Assembly: GCA_029204225.1 (NCBI GenBank)
Contig: CM055109.1
Span: 38,100,991 to 38,164,990, forward strand
Origin: Diphasiastrum complanatum
Lineage: Eukaryota; Streptophyta; Lycopodiopsida; Lycopodiales; Lycopodiaceae
Reading direction: 5' to 3'
DNA: 64,000 nucleotides
Part shown: positions 1 to 11,700 of the stretch, in pieces
Layout: every line of letters begins with the position of its first letter
How positions within the stretch are numbered: the stretch's first letter is position 1
The notes under the pieces: generated by a model
What the model was told of the DNA's origin: nothing
Seen by the model: only the letters and a program-made list of their open reading frames with translations
The model's database searches: none
Program-made: the position numbers and the translations under genes

Positions 1-1779
1 CCTAGTCATGAATGCCTGCAAAAAGGCTATTCAAAAACAAAACCAGCAAATACAAATTTTGCTCAAAAAATGGGACCGAAAAATGTTGGGACAGTGCCGA
101 AATATCACAAAAACCCTAACAAAAAAATACGAGCAAGTTATGGGCATTGAACAGATAATGGGAGTAAATCCAGTAGACCAACAACATAAAATGGCAACGC
201 AGTAGCCAACCTATGCGGGCTACCAAAGAAATTCAAAAAAAGGCCAAGTGCAAGAAAAATGGAGGCCACCTAAGAAAATATGGGTTGACCCCGGAGGCAC
301 CACCCAAATTTGGATAGTAAATGGGGAAGGGGCCTTGAAAGCTAGGAAATCCTAAACAAATTCACATCCACATGCTTTTAAAGGCTTGACCAAGACCCAC
401 CATCAATTCCACCAAAACACATGCTATTCAATGAGGAGCCAACTTGGAGTATCTTCCAAAGAGGAGTGGACACTTGGCATGAAGTGCATGAAGTTTGGCA
501 AAACATCATCTTGAAGGGGGACCATTGGGGTTTGTGTATGAAAAGGAGTCATCTCCTTGTATTGTGATGTAAGTCGCTTGCAAGTTAGATGCTTGAATGT
601 TAGTTGCTATGCTTGAGGATGGGTTGAGAGCTTGAAGGTGGAGTGGTGATTGCTTGTGGTGTGTTTGTCTTACTAGTATGCATGCAATTGCTTGAGTGAT
701 TCTAAGTGAGTTCTATGTTGTTGTTGTGAGAATGTTAGTGGTTTTGCTCAATGTTCATTGGGAGGATAGTTGGGAAGTTGGAAGTTGATTACCACTCTTG
801 TCTAATGTTTGCTTCTTGTAATTGCTTGTGTGTTAGGAAAAGCTAGAGAGTTTAATAATTTGTGAATGTGGATTGTTGTGTCTTGTTTTGTGGAGTTAGT
901 TGTTGATGCATAGTGGAGTGATGCTTGTTGTTGTCGAGAAAATATGAGTGAAATGAATCCTTAGAGGATTCAGATCGATAGGTCGAACAATTGGATCGGA
1001 ACGATCCTACTACTACGCAAAGGCAGTGGTCGACTGATTCCCTCAGTACATGCACCACTACAACAGTAGGTGAACACAAAGCAGAGCTTAATTGCATTTA
1101 TGTGAAAGCTAAAGAGCAGACAATCAGACAAATCAATTAGAGAGTCAGACAAAAAATGGAAAGCATGCAACACTGATAAAATCTAAACGCAAAACAAGAC
1201 AATAATTTATTTAGATTGAATATATAGAAATACAAGTCAGATGATGTTGGTGAGCACAAAACAATAGGGGATGCAACCGCATGCTCACAAAGCTAACTAC
1301 GATCTGTAACAGCTATGAGCTTATTCTGACAATAAGTCTAAGAAAGAAGAATCAATGCTTGAAAGCATCTACTATGTCTATCTCTAATAAGATGTTGTCT
1401 CGGCGTCTATGAGTGCTTGAGCATACATGGAATCAGCCTATCTTGTCTGGCATTAGCATTGGCATGATTAATTGATTACAATGATCAACTATATACAATT
1501 TACATTTGTGCAGATGTATGTACAAAAAGTTGGTGTGGAGCCTTTGCGCCGTCTGGAGTAGATTGTGGCTACTGCTGTCATTGTCCAGATAGTTACATAG
1601 TACATGAAGTGGGCATGAGAAGGCTTCGATTATTCGGAGTCAACGAGCGTGGTGCTGCCGATAGAGTCAATGGAGTCAGGAATGGTCTTTGACGATAGTC
1701 GGTTGGAGTCGACAACTCGGACTCCTCGATAAGTTGTTGGCCAACTCTGACAAGTCGGGTAACTTCGACAAGTACTCCT
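1..1779. other. No recognisable gene
   Basis: I see no conserved protein domain on either strand. The short open frames here have no recognisable motif. The G- and T-rich stretch around 560-860 resembles retrotransposon untranslated sequence in texture only. From about 1630 to 1770 there is a cluster of GAGTC/GACTC words beside the copia fragment that follows. Confidence 0.5.
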
Positions 1780-2000
1780 AGAGTGAAATCTAGGGTTGGT
1801 CGATAAGACAATAGCAATCTGATTATCACAAAACATAATTGTAGGAGTACACTGATTCAGATTAATATCTCACAGTAAATTTTTGAACCAAATTGCCTCT
1901 TTAATAGTTTGAGAAGCAATAATGTATTCTGCTTCTATGGATGAGAGAGCAATAGAGGTTTGCTTACGACTGTTCTAGGATGAAGGACAACCCATCAATT
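1780..2000 (-). pseudogene. copia RNase H fragment (relic)
   Basis: Read on the minus strand, this stretch translates to a piece of a Ty1/copia RNase H domain. Around 1895-1975 it gives SRKQTSIALSSIEAEY, which contains the conserved SS-x-EAEY motif with the catalytic glutamate. It continues with TIKEAIW, then CDNQIAIVLSTNPRFHSR near 1785-1830, which corresponds to the conserved aspartate region CDN and the following NP-x-FH block. One stop interrupts the frame near 1870. No reverse transcriptase, integrase or LTR belonging to it was found next to it. It is a detached 3' pol fragment from a different copy than the plus-strand gag that follows. The assignment to copia RNase H is firm, but the exact boundaries are not. 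Confidence 0.7.
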
Positions 2001-2547
2001 TGGTGGTTCTCTTCCATGTTTGATCCAAATCTAGAGCTTGATAGCTAGTTTCAAAGCTTTTTGATCTAGTTTGTGTAGCAATTGATTTCATAGAGATTGG
2101 ACCTCCCAATCAAAAGTTATATTCAATTGAATCAAGGTGGGTAGGACAATCGACATGGTTGGACACATTTACTTTTGACTCTATCATGCTTGTTTGATCA
2201 AAAATCTCAATTCTAGGCTTGCCAATCTCATTTTCTTGAGATCTAGTCATCATTTTGAGGTCATAGCCACTTTCTTTCATACAATTGGCTAGTATTTAAG
2301 TGATTTGTGGATTCTTGGAGTGTTTCACACATGCCAAAGATAGCTTGTTGACCCAAACTTAGCCCATACTTCATCAATTGATGTGAGATTGATCTAGATC
2401 AAGAGATATTGGAAAAGCTAGTGAGGTCCATCTCACACTTTGTTGCAAGATCTTGCATAGAAGTTGGTAATACATCATTATTGGATCCTATAGTGAGAGA
2501 GAAAGCAACATTTTCTTGTCCAATTCACAAGGAGTCTTCACTATTAC

Positions 2548-3130
2548 ATGGCATCTATGGTTTCCTATATATTGGAATCTAGTGAAAGGCTATCCACCTC
2601 CAATTATTCTATTTGGAAGTTGAGGATGGAGTCAATTCTAACACTCCAAGATGTGATGGAAATTGTACTTGGGACTGAGGACCTCAAGTCCTTCAAGAAG
2701 TACAAAAGTATAATAAGAGAGCTAGGGTGGTTCTCCATTATATCAAAATGAATGTCTCCAATGAGATTTTGAGGGAGATTGGTGCTTGCACAACGGCCAA
2801 GGATGCTTGGGATACTCTCAAAGCAATCTATGAGGCCAAGAATACCTCAAGACTCCTCACTCTTAGAAACCAAATCTTCCAAAGTTCTCAAAAGAGCGAT
2901 GAGAGTGCCACTAATCATGTGTTGAGAGTGAAAGATACTCATAGGGAGCTTGCTTGCATTGGAAGATCTATAGATCAAAGTGAGCTAGTCCAAGTCATAC
3001 TTAATGGCTTGAGAGATGAGTATGAGAACCTTGTCCAATCCTATGCCATCAAGGAGGATCTACCTACTTTGGAGACTTTGCAAGGAGTGCTTATGGTTGA
3101 AGTTGGAGGCGGCAAAAGTTATGGTTCTTT
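2548..3130 (+). pseudogene. copia gag fragment (UBN2-type), frameshifted
   Basis: The frame opens with MASMVSYILESSERLSTSNY and matches the start of the intact copia polyprotein nearby (8768-12721, minus), which begins with a similar LESSERLS-SSNYS-W block. A frameshift near 2730 moves the reading to a second frame. That frame carries the rest of the gag polypeptide domain, including AWDTLKAIYEAKNTSRLLTLR and LRDEYENLVQSYAIKEDLPTLE. Homology stops at about 3130, just before the zinc knuckle expected from the family. There the sequence jumps into retrotransposon leader DNA in the opposite orientation. Gag would form the virus-like particle, but this copy cannot encode a full protein. It probably belongs to the same old element as the pol remnant at 5160-7535. 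Confidence 0.85.
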
Positions 3131-3671
3131 GAATTTCACACGTGTGAAATATTCCAAAAAAGTCAAATTGACTCAAATACAATCTATTTGTATGAAACAA
3201 TTTGCCTAGAAACTATAATTTTGTCTAAATCATGTATAGATGAGATTGTGTAGCTTCTGGATGACTTTTGTGATCATTCAAGCAATAAATGACATGTACA
3301 CATGGTTTGCCACAGGTCTAGGCGCCCTACCTATGACTCTTCAAAAGCTTATAACTTCTGATTGGCTTATCCAACTGTCATGATTCAAATTGCATCAGAT
3401 TCTACACATTTCTAGCTTTTTAGTGGGCTAATTTGCTTGAAATTTGGATCTGAGGTGAGAGAGAACCGCCAATACGAAAATGGGCGAATTTCACATGTGC
3501 CAGCACCTAAAATTCCGTACAGTACCTGATCTGGCCCATTCAATGTGGTTTGTAGTTAGAATCACAAGAAAACTGCAAACTAGCTAGAAGGTGGAATCTA
3601 GACAATTCCTAGCTTGAAATCTGATCAAATCTGCAAACTTTTTGATTAGATTTGCTTGTAAAACTTAGGTA
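3131..3671 (-). other. copia untranslated leader, inverted
   Basis: This DNA lies directly inside the primer site of the inverted LTR, so on the minus strand it is the element's 5' untranslated leader. No protein is recognisable. The left end carries the palindrome TTCACACGTGTGAA near 3136-3150, exactly at the junction with the plus-strand gag fragment. The same palindrome occurs in the LTR of the young copia element (near 8683 and 14459). Confidence 0.6.
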
Positions 3672-3684
3672 GGCTCTGATACCA
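3672..3684 (-). other. Primer-binding site (initiator Met tRNA type)
   Basis: On the minus strand the sequence reads TGGTATCAGAGCC and directly follows the CA end of the LTR at 3685. This is the usual plant copia primer site, complementary to the 3' end of initiator methionine tRNA. It fixes the LTR border and shows that the LTR faces the minus direction. Confidence 0.85.
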
Positions 3685-4292
3685 TGCTGAATTCACACAT
3701 GTGGGATGCCCAACACATGTATTTTGGATCTCCTAAGCACAATAACACCATAAAGATCAGACTAGCATTGGTTGTCAATAGGAAAGCTGGTCATACAAGC
3801 AATATTATTGTGTTACAAGCAAAATCTGTCAACAAAATATAAGACAAAGCATCATAAATGCCTCTACTCGGCTAGAGAGAGAAAATAGAAAGTACAAAAC
3901 TCGTGGAGAGAGAGAGGGCACAAAGAGCTTGTCTCCAAATTTGCATTACACACAAATTTCATCATTTCTCAATGAGAGTACATCACATATATATAGATCC
4001 ATGGACTCTTCTCCTACTTTGAGTTGAATTGGAGTTGTGGATCCACCTCTCAAGCTATCTAGACTTATCCAAGCCACCTCACTATGTCTAATTGTGCCAC
4101 ATAGTCTTTTCATGCATTAAATGTGGCATGTAAAGTTCAAATGACAATTCCTATGGTAGCTCGAGTTTCTACTTCTACCTAGAATATTTTATTCTAAGAT
4201 GGGTCTTTACTAAGCCAAAAGAGCTCAATTCATCTTTGGCATTTTTAGGACCCATACTCACAACATTAGATAGATTTTTCAATATTTTGACA
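3685..4292 (-). repeat. copia LTR in inverted orientation
   Basis: This 608-bp LTR starts TGTCAAAATATTG at 4292 and ends GAATTCAGCA at 3685, both read on the minus strand. It matches the forward LTR at 7554-8117 plus 14554-14601 almost base for base over long stretches, with only a few differences in the parts compared by eye. It faces the opposite way from the gag and pol fragments around it. This is not the direct-repeat arrangement of a normal element. An inversion or recombination between copies is the likely cause. Confidence 0.9.
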
Positions 4293-5159
4293 AAAACAAC
4301 AAGCAAATCACAACAAGAGCATAAGCAAGATTGATTAGCAAATGAGGATGCTTGAGCTCACAAAATAGTAGAGTCTCCTCCTCTCTATTAAGCATGGGAA
4401 TGGATTACAAATGGTGCCTTTTTATCTTTAGGGTGGCCCTTTCCCCTTGCTTCCTATTGGCTACTTGCAAAGGATGGGATTGTAATCCACAAAAAACACA
4501 AATGAATCTATGGTATAGGAAGAAACACACCCCACCTACCACCATTTGACTTTTGACTAATCCCAAAAAACTTAATAACTTAACTTAAGCTTAACTTTGG
4601 CCTTCTAATATTATTTTAATTATATGGCCCAAAGTCAAGTTTATTGCCAAAATTATTTATTTACAAGTGCTTGCCATGGACTTATACACGGAAGATGCCA
4701 CGACCCTCGCAACTATTTTTGGCTAATTTATTTATTTACAGTCACACCCTCAATAGCCAATTTTTTTTTTTTTGACTCGCACTGACTTGCCATTTCAAAT
4801 ATTCTATTATTTTCAATTTCTTCTCTTTTTCTCCTGACTCGTGTCCCGACTCGCCAATTTTAATTTCTCGCTCATTTTTTAATTTCTCGTCTTTTTTCTT
4901 GACTCGCCATCCCTGACTTGCACTCTGACTCGATGCTGACTCGTGCGTTGATCACGCAGTTGACTCGCTGTTGACTCATCTTTTTGACTCGTGTTGCTGA
5001 CTCGTGTATTTGATTAATAATAAACATTGAAGTAGTAGCATAAAAAGGGTGGCACACCATGTGCTATCTTTTTGTTGAATGATGGCAAGAAAAAAACTCG
5101 CAAAATGCAAGGCTCGGTTTAAACTTATGAAACTCATACTTACTTATCAATACTTCAAA
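4293..5159. other. Non-coding repeat DNA, partly LTR-like
   Basis: No protein is recognisable. On the minus strand 4341-4433 contains AGATAAAAAGGCACC followed by GCTTAATAGAGAGGAGGAGAC. It is similar to plus-strand DNA at about 25822-25908, so it is a dispersed repeat, possibly the R/U5 part of an unrelated LTR. The right part (4770-5010) is an irregular array of TGACTCG words. Confidence 0.5.
4770..5010. repeat. Irregular TGACTCG word array
   Basis: About a dozen copies of TGACTCG or one-base variants (TGACTTGC, CGACTCG, TGACTCAT) occur in roughly 240 bp, with irregular spacing and no longer repeat unit. A T-run (about 4760-4773) lies directly before the first copy. The core resembles the bZIP/GCN4-type TGACTCA motif, but no promoter role can be shown here. 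Confidence 0.7.
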
Positions 5160-7535
5160 GAGCAAGGGTGGTGCTACTTGCTTTGTAACTTTCATTGATG
5201 ATTTCACTAGATTTACTTGGGTATATCTTCTAGCTTCAAAATCTATGGTGTTTGACTATTTCCTAAAGTTCAAAGCTCTAGTTGAAAAGCAATTTTCTTA
5301 CAAAATCAAAATTCTTAGAAGTGATGGAGGTGGTGAGTAAACTTCCAATAAATTTCATGATTATTGTGAGCTTGAAGGCATTAAAAGGGAGTTTTCCTGT
5401 GCATATACACCATTTCAAAATGGGGTGGCTAAAAGAAAAAATAGAACACTGTGTGAATGTGCCAAACCATCAGAATTGAGGCATCTTTGCCAAAAGACTT
5501 TTGGGGTGAGGCTATCAATTGTTCAAACTATCTTTGCAATAGACTCCCTCATGTTGCACTTGGAGGAAAGTCACCATATGAAGCACTCTATTTGAAGAAA
5601 CCTAAGGTTGATCACCTTAGAGTATTTGGATGCATATGCTTTGTCCATATTCCCTTGGAAATGAGAAAGAAAGATGATCCTTGTGCAAGCAAAGGAGTAA
5701 TGGTTGGATATTCATCCAACAAGAAAACCTATCGAATCTACATGCTCTCTTTTCATGAAGAAGAAAAGTCCAATCTTGGAGGGGCCGAGATCAAGCAACC
5801 TCAAAATCTATCACCTATTGTTATTGAGGACAATCAACATATGGAGGAGTCGAGATTTGAAGATGGAAGTCCTCGGATTTTCACTCCTAGAAGATCCATG
5901 AGGGAGAGATCCGAGCCCAAGAGGCTCACTTATGATGGCAAAGGAAAACAAGTGGATCTTGATTCCACTTATGCTTATTTTGTTTCTCATGAGGAGCCCA
6001 AAGATGTTCAAGAAGCCCTCAATACCAAGGAGTGGTATGAGGCCATGAAGATTGAATATGATGCCTTGATCACCAACCACACATGGGAGCTAGTGGATCC
6101 ACTACCTTACATGCATATCATTGGATGCAAGTGGGTGTTCAAGATCAAGTACAATCATGATGGCTCCATCAACAAGTACAAGGCAAGATTATGTGCTAAA
6201 GGCTTTGCACAAATATATGGCCTTGACAATGAAGAAACCTTTGCTCCTGTAGCAAAGATGGTGACAATAAGAATCATAATCTCTCTTGCCTTAATTTTTA
6301 AGTGAAAACTGTTTCAACTTGATGTCTCCAACACTTTTTTGAATGGCTGTCTTGAGGAGGAGATATACATGGAACAGCCTCAAGGATCTATCAAGGATAA
6401 ATCTAAGGTGTGTTTGCTATTTAGAAGTCTCTATGGCTTAAAGCAAGCACCTAGATCATGGTATTCAAGACTCAACAACTTTCTACTTTCATTAGGATTT
6501 GTGCTTAGTGACTATGATCCTTCTATGTACTTAAAATTTGATGGTAGTAATATTGTCATTCTCCTAATCTATGTAGATGACATTATTCTTAGTGGAAGTT
6601 GTTTGATGCTAGTTCAAGAAACCAAAGATGCATTAGGAAAAGAATTTAAAATGCAAGATCTAGGAGAGATCCATTACATTTTGGGCCTTGAGATTGATTT
6701 TCATGAAGAGTATGCTTTTATTTGTCAATCTAGATATGTCTTTTCTATGTTGAGAAAATTCAATATGCAAAATTGTAAAGGCATAGATACTCCCATGGAG
6801 CAACATGTAAAAGATCCTATTAAAGGTGATGAAAGATCCTTCAAGGACATCACAATTTATAGGAGTCTTATAGGCTCTTTAATTTGGCTTACTATCATTA
6901 GACCCGATTTGAGCTATTGTTTGCACAAATTGAGTCAATTTATGCAAGATCCCAAGATCCAACATTGGAAGATGGCCAAGAGAGTTCTAAGATATGTATC
7001 TTCTACTCAAGATTATGGTTTATTGTACAAGAATGAAGATCTAACCATTGTTGGCTATTCAGATTTCGATTTTGCAAGTGATAAAATGGATCGAAAGTCC
7101 ATTAATGTATATACTATCTTTCTTGGAGGCAATCTTGTGTCTTGGCTTTCAAAGAAGCAGGATACCATATCTCTATCATCTTGTGAGGCTGACTACAAAG
7201 CACTCACTACAACAACTAAAGAGGTGCTTTGGATCAAGAGGTTAATCATGGAGCTAAATTGCATCAAAGAGGATGATCTTCCCTTGATCAAATGTGACAA
7301 CATATCGACACAAGCTCTTGCAAACAATCCTATTTTTCATGCAAGAAGCAAGCATATAGAAGTGGCACATCATTTTGTAAGGAAAAATCTCATTGAAGGT
7401 GAAATCAACTTAGAACATGTCGACACATCTTCGTGTATTGCTGATCTTCTCACAAAGCCACTTTGCAAAAGTGCCTTCTCAAAGCATAGGTCTAATCTTG
7501 GTCTTATCTCAAGATCAATGCTTGATCCACATTAG
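5160..7535 (+). pseudogene. copia pol remnant: integrase, reverse transcriptase, RNase H
   Basis: The remnant begins inside the integrase core ([10 protein letters not shown]-like, around 5190). It is broken by a TAA in the GGE-Y-TS motif near 5338 and by frame changes up to 5456. From 5457 to 7535 the frame is open except for one TGA at 6303-6305, where the family has tryptophan before KLFQLDV. The reverse transcriptase contains GCKWVFKIK, YKARL, SLYGLKQAPRSWY and the catalytic YVDDIILSG. RNase H follows with YSDFDFASD, SSCEADYKAL, CDN and KHIEVAHHFV. The C-terminus ends 18 bp before the LTR, as in complete copies. The single stop and the missing protease and integrase start make it inactive, but the YVDD site is unaltered, so decay is moderate. 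Confidence 0.92.
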
Positions 7536-7543
7536 ATACATTT

Positions 7544-7553
7544 TTAGGAGGAG
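7544..7553 (+). other. Polypurine tract
   Basis: The purine-rich AGGAGGAG lies directly before the TG of the forward LTR. This is where plus-strand DNA synthesis is primed in LTR retrotransposons. Confidence 0.7.
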
Positions 7554-8117
7554 TGTCAAAATATTGAAAAATCTATCTAATGTTGTGAGTATGGGTCCTA
7601 AAAATGCCAAAGATGAATTGAGCTCTTTTGGCTTAGTAAAGACCCATCTTAGAATAAAATATTCAAGGTAGGTAGAAGTAGAAACTTGAGCTACCATAGA
7701 AATTGCCATTTGTACTTTACATGCCACATTTAATGCATGAAAAGACTATGTGGCACAATTAGACATAGTGAGGTGGCTTGGATAAGTCTAGATAGCTTGA
7801 GAGGTGGATCCAAAACTTCAATTCAACTCAAAGTAGGAGAAGAGTCCATGGATCTATATATATGTGATGTACTCTCATTGAGAAATGATGAAATTTGTGT
7901 GTAATGCAAATTTGGAGACAAGCTCTTTGTGCCCTCTCTCTCTCCACGAGTTTTGTACTTTCTATTTTCTCTCTCTAGTCGAGTAGAGGCATTTATGATG
8001 CTTTGTCTTATATTTTGTTGACAGATTTTGCTTGTAACACAATAATATTGCTTGTATGATCAGCTTTCCTATTGACAACCAATACTAGTCTGATCTTTAT
8101 GGTGTTATTGTGCTTAG
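7554..8117 (+). repeat. Forward copia LTR, first part (interrupted)
   Basis: The LTR starts TGTCAAAATATTG and runs 564 bp until it is cut by the young copia insertion. It resumes at 14554 and ends GAATTCAGCA at 14601, giving about 612 bp in total. It is the 3' LTR of the old element whose pol lies at 5160-7535. It is highly similar to the inverted LTR at 3685-4292. Confidence 0.9.
8113..8117. repeat. Target-site duplication CTTAG, left copy
   Basis: CTTAG here and CTTAG at 14549-14553 flank the young copia element exactly. Five base pairs is the usual copia duplication length, and it confirms insertion into an existing LTR. Confidence 0.95.
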
Positions 8118-8772
8118 TGTGAAAAATACAGATCCTAAGTGGATCTAAACTCCAAGATCATTGGCTTGAATGCTTGCACTCCAAACTACATAAGCTAGGA
8201 ATTGGCAACACATTCTATGCTACCTAGAATGCAAAGAACTTGATCAAAAAGCATTTATCACAAATGGAAACTTCCATAAACATCAAGTGCGGCCCAAAAT
8301 AGCATTATACAGTCCATAATACATCAGCCTACCACTTTTGGAAAGCACCTAAGATCATACACAATAGCTTGAAGACAATACACACAACAATGCTCTCAAT
8401 GGAGGAAGAAACAATGACAATGATCTATTGATCTCAATGAAGCATACAAAAGGTTTCTCCAACCTGTTCTCCACGACTTCCCTACTATTTATGGATGAGG
8501 AAGATGACTCTCTCTCCTCTCTCTAGAAGGTACTTGACCCTAGATATTCCCTATATAGGAAAAATAGCTAAAAATGGCTTATATGACCAAAATACATCAA
8601 AATGGTCTCATTTTGAAGGGTATGAAGTTTGACACTTCATCATACTGAAAAAATATAGTAAATAAAAACATTGTGGCCTGGTTCACACGTGTGAAACTCC
8701 AGAACCAAAACTATTTACAATTTTAGCCAATTTAGGCCTCAAACTAGCTAGGAAATGTTGACAATTTTCACA
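8118..8772 (-). repeat. 3' LTR of the young copia element
   Basis: This 655-bp LTR is on the downstream side of the minus-strand element. It includes the stop codon of the polyprotein gene (TGA within TGTGA at 8768-8770). A CTATATAGG motif near 8550 could act in promoter function in the upstream copy. The palindrome TTCACACGTGTGAA lies near 8683. Confidence 0.95.
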
Positions 8773-11700
8773 CTCCCTCTTCAACATTGGATGCTAGTTT
8801 CAACATAGTCTTTGAGCACATTCCAAGATTAGATCTATGCATTAAATATAGGTCCTTTCCCAATGGTTTGGTGAAGATATCAGCCACACACTCCTTTGAA
8901 GAGACATGTTGAAGCTCCACCTCTTTGGCAATGACTTGATCTCTCACAAAATGGTGAGCAATCTCAATGTGCTTGCTCCTTGCATGAAAAACAGGATTGC
9001 TTGCCAAGCTTTGGGCTGAAAGGTTATCACAAAGTATGATTGGAGTCTTCTCTGATTCCAGCAAGTGAAGATCCAATAACATCCTCTTGATCCAAAGAAT
9101 CTCCTTGGTGCATGTTGTTAATGCCTTGTACTCGGCTTCGGTGGAAGATAGAGAGATAGTTGGTTGCTTCTTTGATAGCCATGAGACCACTCCATCTCCA
9201 AGATAGATTGCAAAGGCACTTGTTGACTTCCTATCCATTTGATCACCTGCAAAATCTGAATCTGAAAATCCACAAAGGTTAGGTGTAGTACCTCCATACA
9301 AGATGCCAAAATCTCTAGATCCCGAGATGTATCTAAGTACTCTCTTTCCTAGCTTCCAATGAGCCTCACTAGGATCTTGCATAAATTGACTTAGTTTACC
9401 AACCACAAAGCTTAGATCAGGTCTTGTGATGGTTAACCATATAAGAGATCCTATTAGCTTTCTATAGAGAGTAATGTCCTTGAAGGATCTTTCATTACTT
9501 CTTGTAGTTAGCTTTACATTTGATTCCATAGGAGTAGAAACAACTTTACAATCTTCCATATGAAACCTTTTTAGAATAGAGTTAACATACTTTTCTTGAC
9601 ATATGAATGTAGATTTAGAAGTTCTAATAATCTCTATTCCTAAGATATAATGAAGTTTACCAAGATCTTGAATTTCAAACTCTCTTTTGAGTGCCATCTT
9701 GATTTCATCTATATCTAGATTGTTACCACCACTTAAGATAATGTCATCAACATAGATCAAAAGTAAAGTGATATCATTTTCATTCAATCTAAAGTAGAGA
9801 GAATGATCATACTCACTCATAACAAAGTTTTGAGAAAGTAAGAAGGAATTGAGCTTAGCATACCAACTCCTTGGTGCTTGCTTTAGCCCATACAAACTCT
9901 TTTGGAGATAGCACACATGATTAGGCTCATCATGTGAAACATAGCCCTCGGGTTGCTCCATGTAAATATCTTCTTCAAGATCACCATTCAAGAAGGCATT
10001 AGTAACATCCATTTGCCACATATCCCAATCATAAAGAGTTGCAAGAGAGATTAGGATTCGAATAGTTACCATCTTTGCCACGGGTGCAAAGGTCTCATCA
10101 TAGTCAATACCATATTCTTGAGCATACCCCTTTGCCACCAACCTTGCCTTGTACTTGTTGATTGATCCATCTTGATTTGTCTTGATCTTGAAGATCCACT
10201 TACAACCAATTGCCTTCTTGTCCTTTGGAAGCTTTACCAACCTCCATGTGTTGCTTTTGATGAGTGCTTGATGCTCATGATCCATGGCTTGGATCCATTC
10301 CTTCTTTTGAATTGCTTCACCTACACAAGTTGGTTCATCAAAAGAGGTAAGAAAAGCAAAGTTAGAGTTGTCCACCACTTGCTTTCCTTTTTCATCATAG
10401 GTTAGCCTTGATGGCTTAGCCCTTTGCCTTTGAGTCTTCCTTGAAGTTTGCTTTGGAGTGGCATCTCCATCTTCATCCAAGACATCTTGCACATCATGAT
10501 GATTAGTAGGCACATCAACATCAACATCAACAACATTGGAAACATTCTCTTCATGAAAGATGACATCCCTACTTATGACAAATTTCTTTGTAGAAGGAAT
10601 GTACACTTTGTAAGCCTTGCTTACTTCACTATAGCCAACAAACACACCCTTCTTTGATGAAGGATCTTCTTTAGTTCTATCATCAAGTGTGATATTGACA
10701 AAACATGTACATCCAAAGATCCTACAATGCTTGACACTCGGCCTTCTACCATAAAGAACCTCATGAGGAGTTTTACCATCCAAGGAAGCACTTGTCCATC
10801 TATTACATAGATAGTTAGCACATGCTAAAGCTTCCCCCCAAAAAGACTTAGCAAGATTAGCATGTAGTCTCATTGCCTTGGCACATTCACAAAGGGTTCT
10901 ATTCTTCCTCTCGGCCACTCCATTCTGTTGTGGAGTCCTAGGACTAGACATCTCCCTCTTAATCCCATGTGCTATACAAAAGTCTTTGAACCTATTTGAG
11001 GTGTATTCCCCTCCATTATCAGATCTTAAGCATTTGATCTTTGTATTGAATTGGTTTTCCATTTCATTCTTGAACTTGACAAATGCAGCAAACACTTCAT
11101 CCTTACTTTTAAGAAGATAGATCCAAGTATACCTACTAAAGTCATCAATGAAAGTTGCATACATCTTTGCCCCACCATTGCTAGTTGTACTAGAAGATTG
11201 AATATCAGAATGCACAAGTTGAAAAGCTTCTTTAGATCTAGAAGTAGATCTAGAATAAGCAAGTCTATGAGATTTGGACAAGGCACAATGTTCACAAACA
11301 CTATTGTTTGCAACAAGACTTTTAGGGAGACCAAGAACAAGCTCTTTCTTTGCCATTACCTCCAAAGATTTGAAGTTGGGATGGCCCAACCTCTTGTGCC
11401 AAACTTCTTGGTTTGTCAATTGCTCCCTAGCCATACATCCTTCATGATTAGAGATCACACATGCATCAAGCTTGAAAAGTTTACCATGCCTCCTACCTTG
11501 AGCAATCAAGGATCCACATTTACTTATCAAACATGCATCTCCAATGAACTCCACATCAAGTCCTTTGTCAATCATTTGACTTACACTAAGCAAATTCTTA
11601 GTGATTGAAGGAATGTACAAGACATTTTCAAGATTTGCTTTCCTATTTGTTGAAAGGGAAATAGGAATAGTGCCTATGCCTTTGATGTCACATTGACCAT

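Noticed and set aside
11051-11608. 185-residue plus-strand open frame
   Set aside because: It lies fully antisense to the intact copia integrase and protease region and has no domain of its own.
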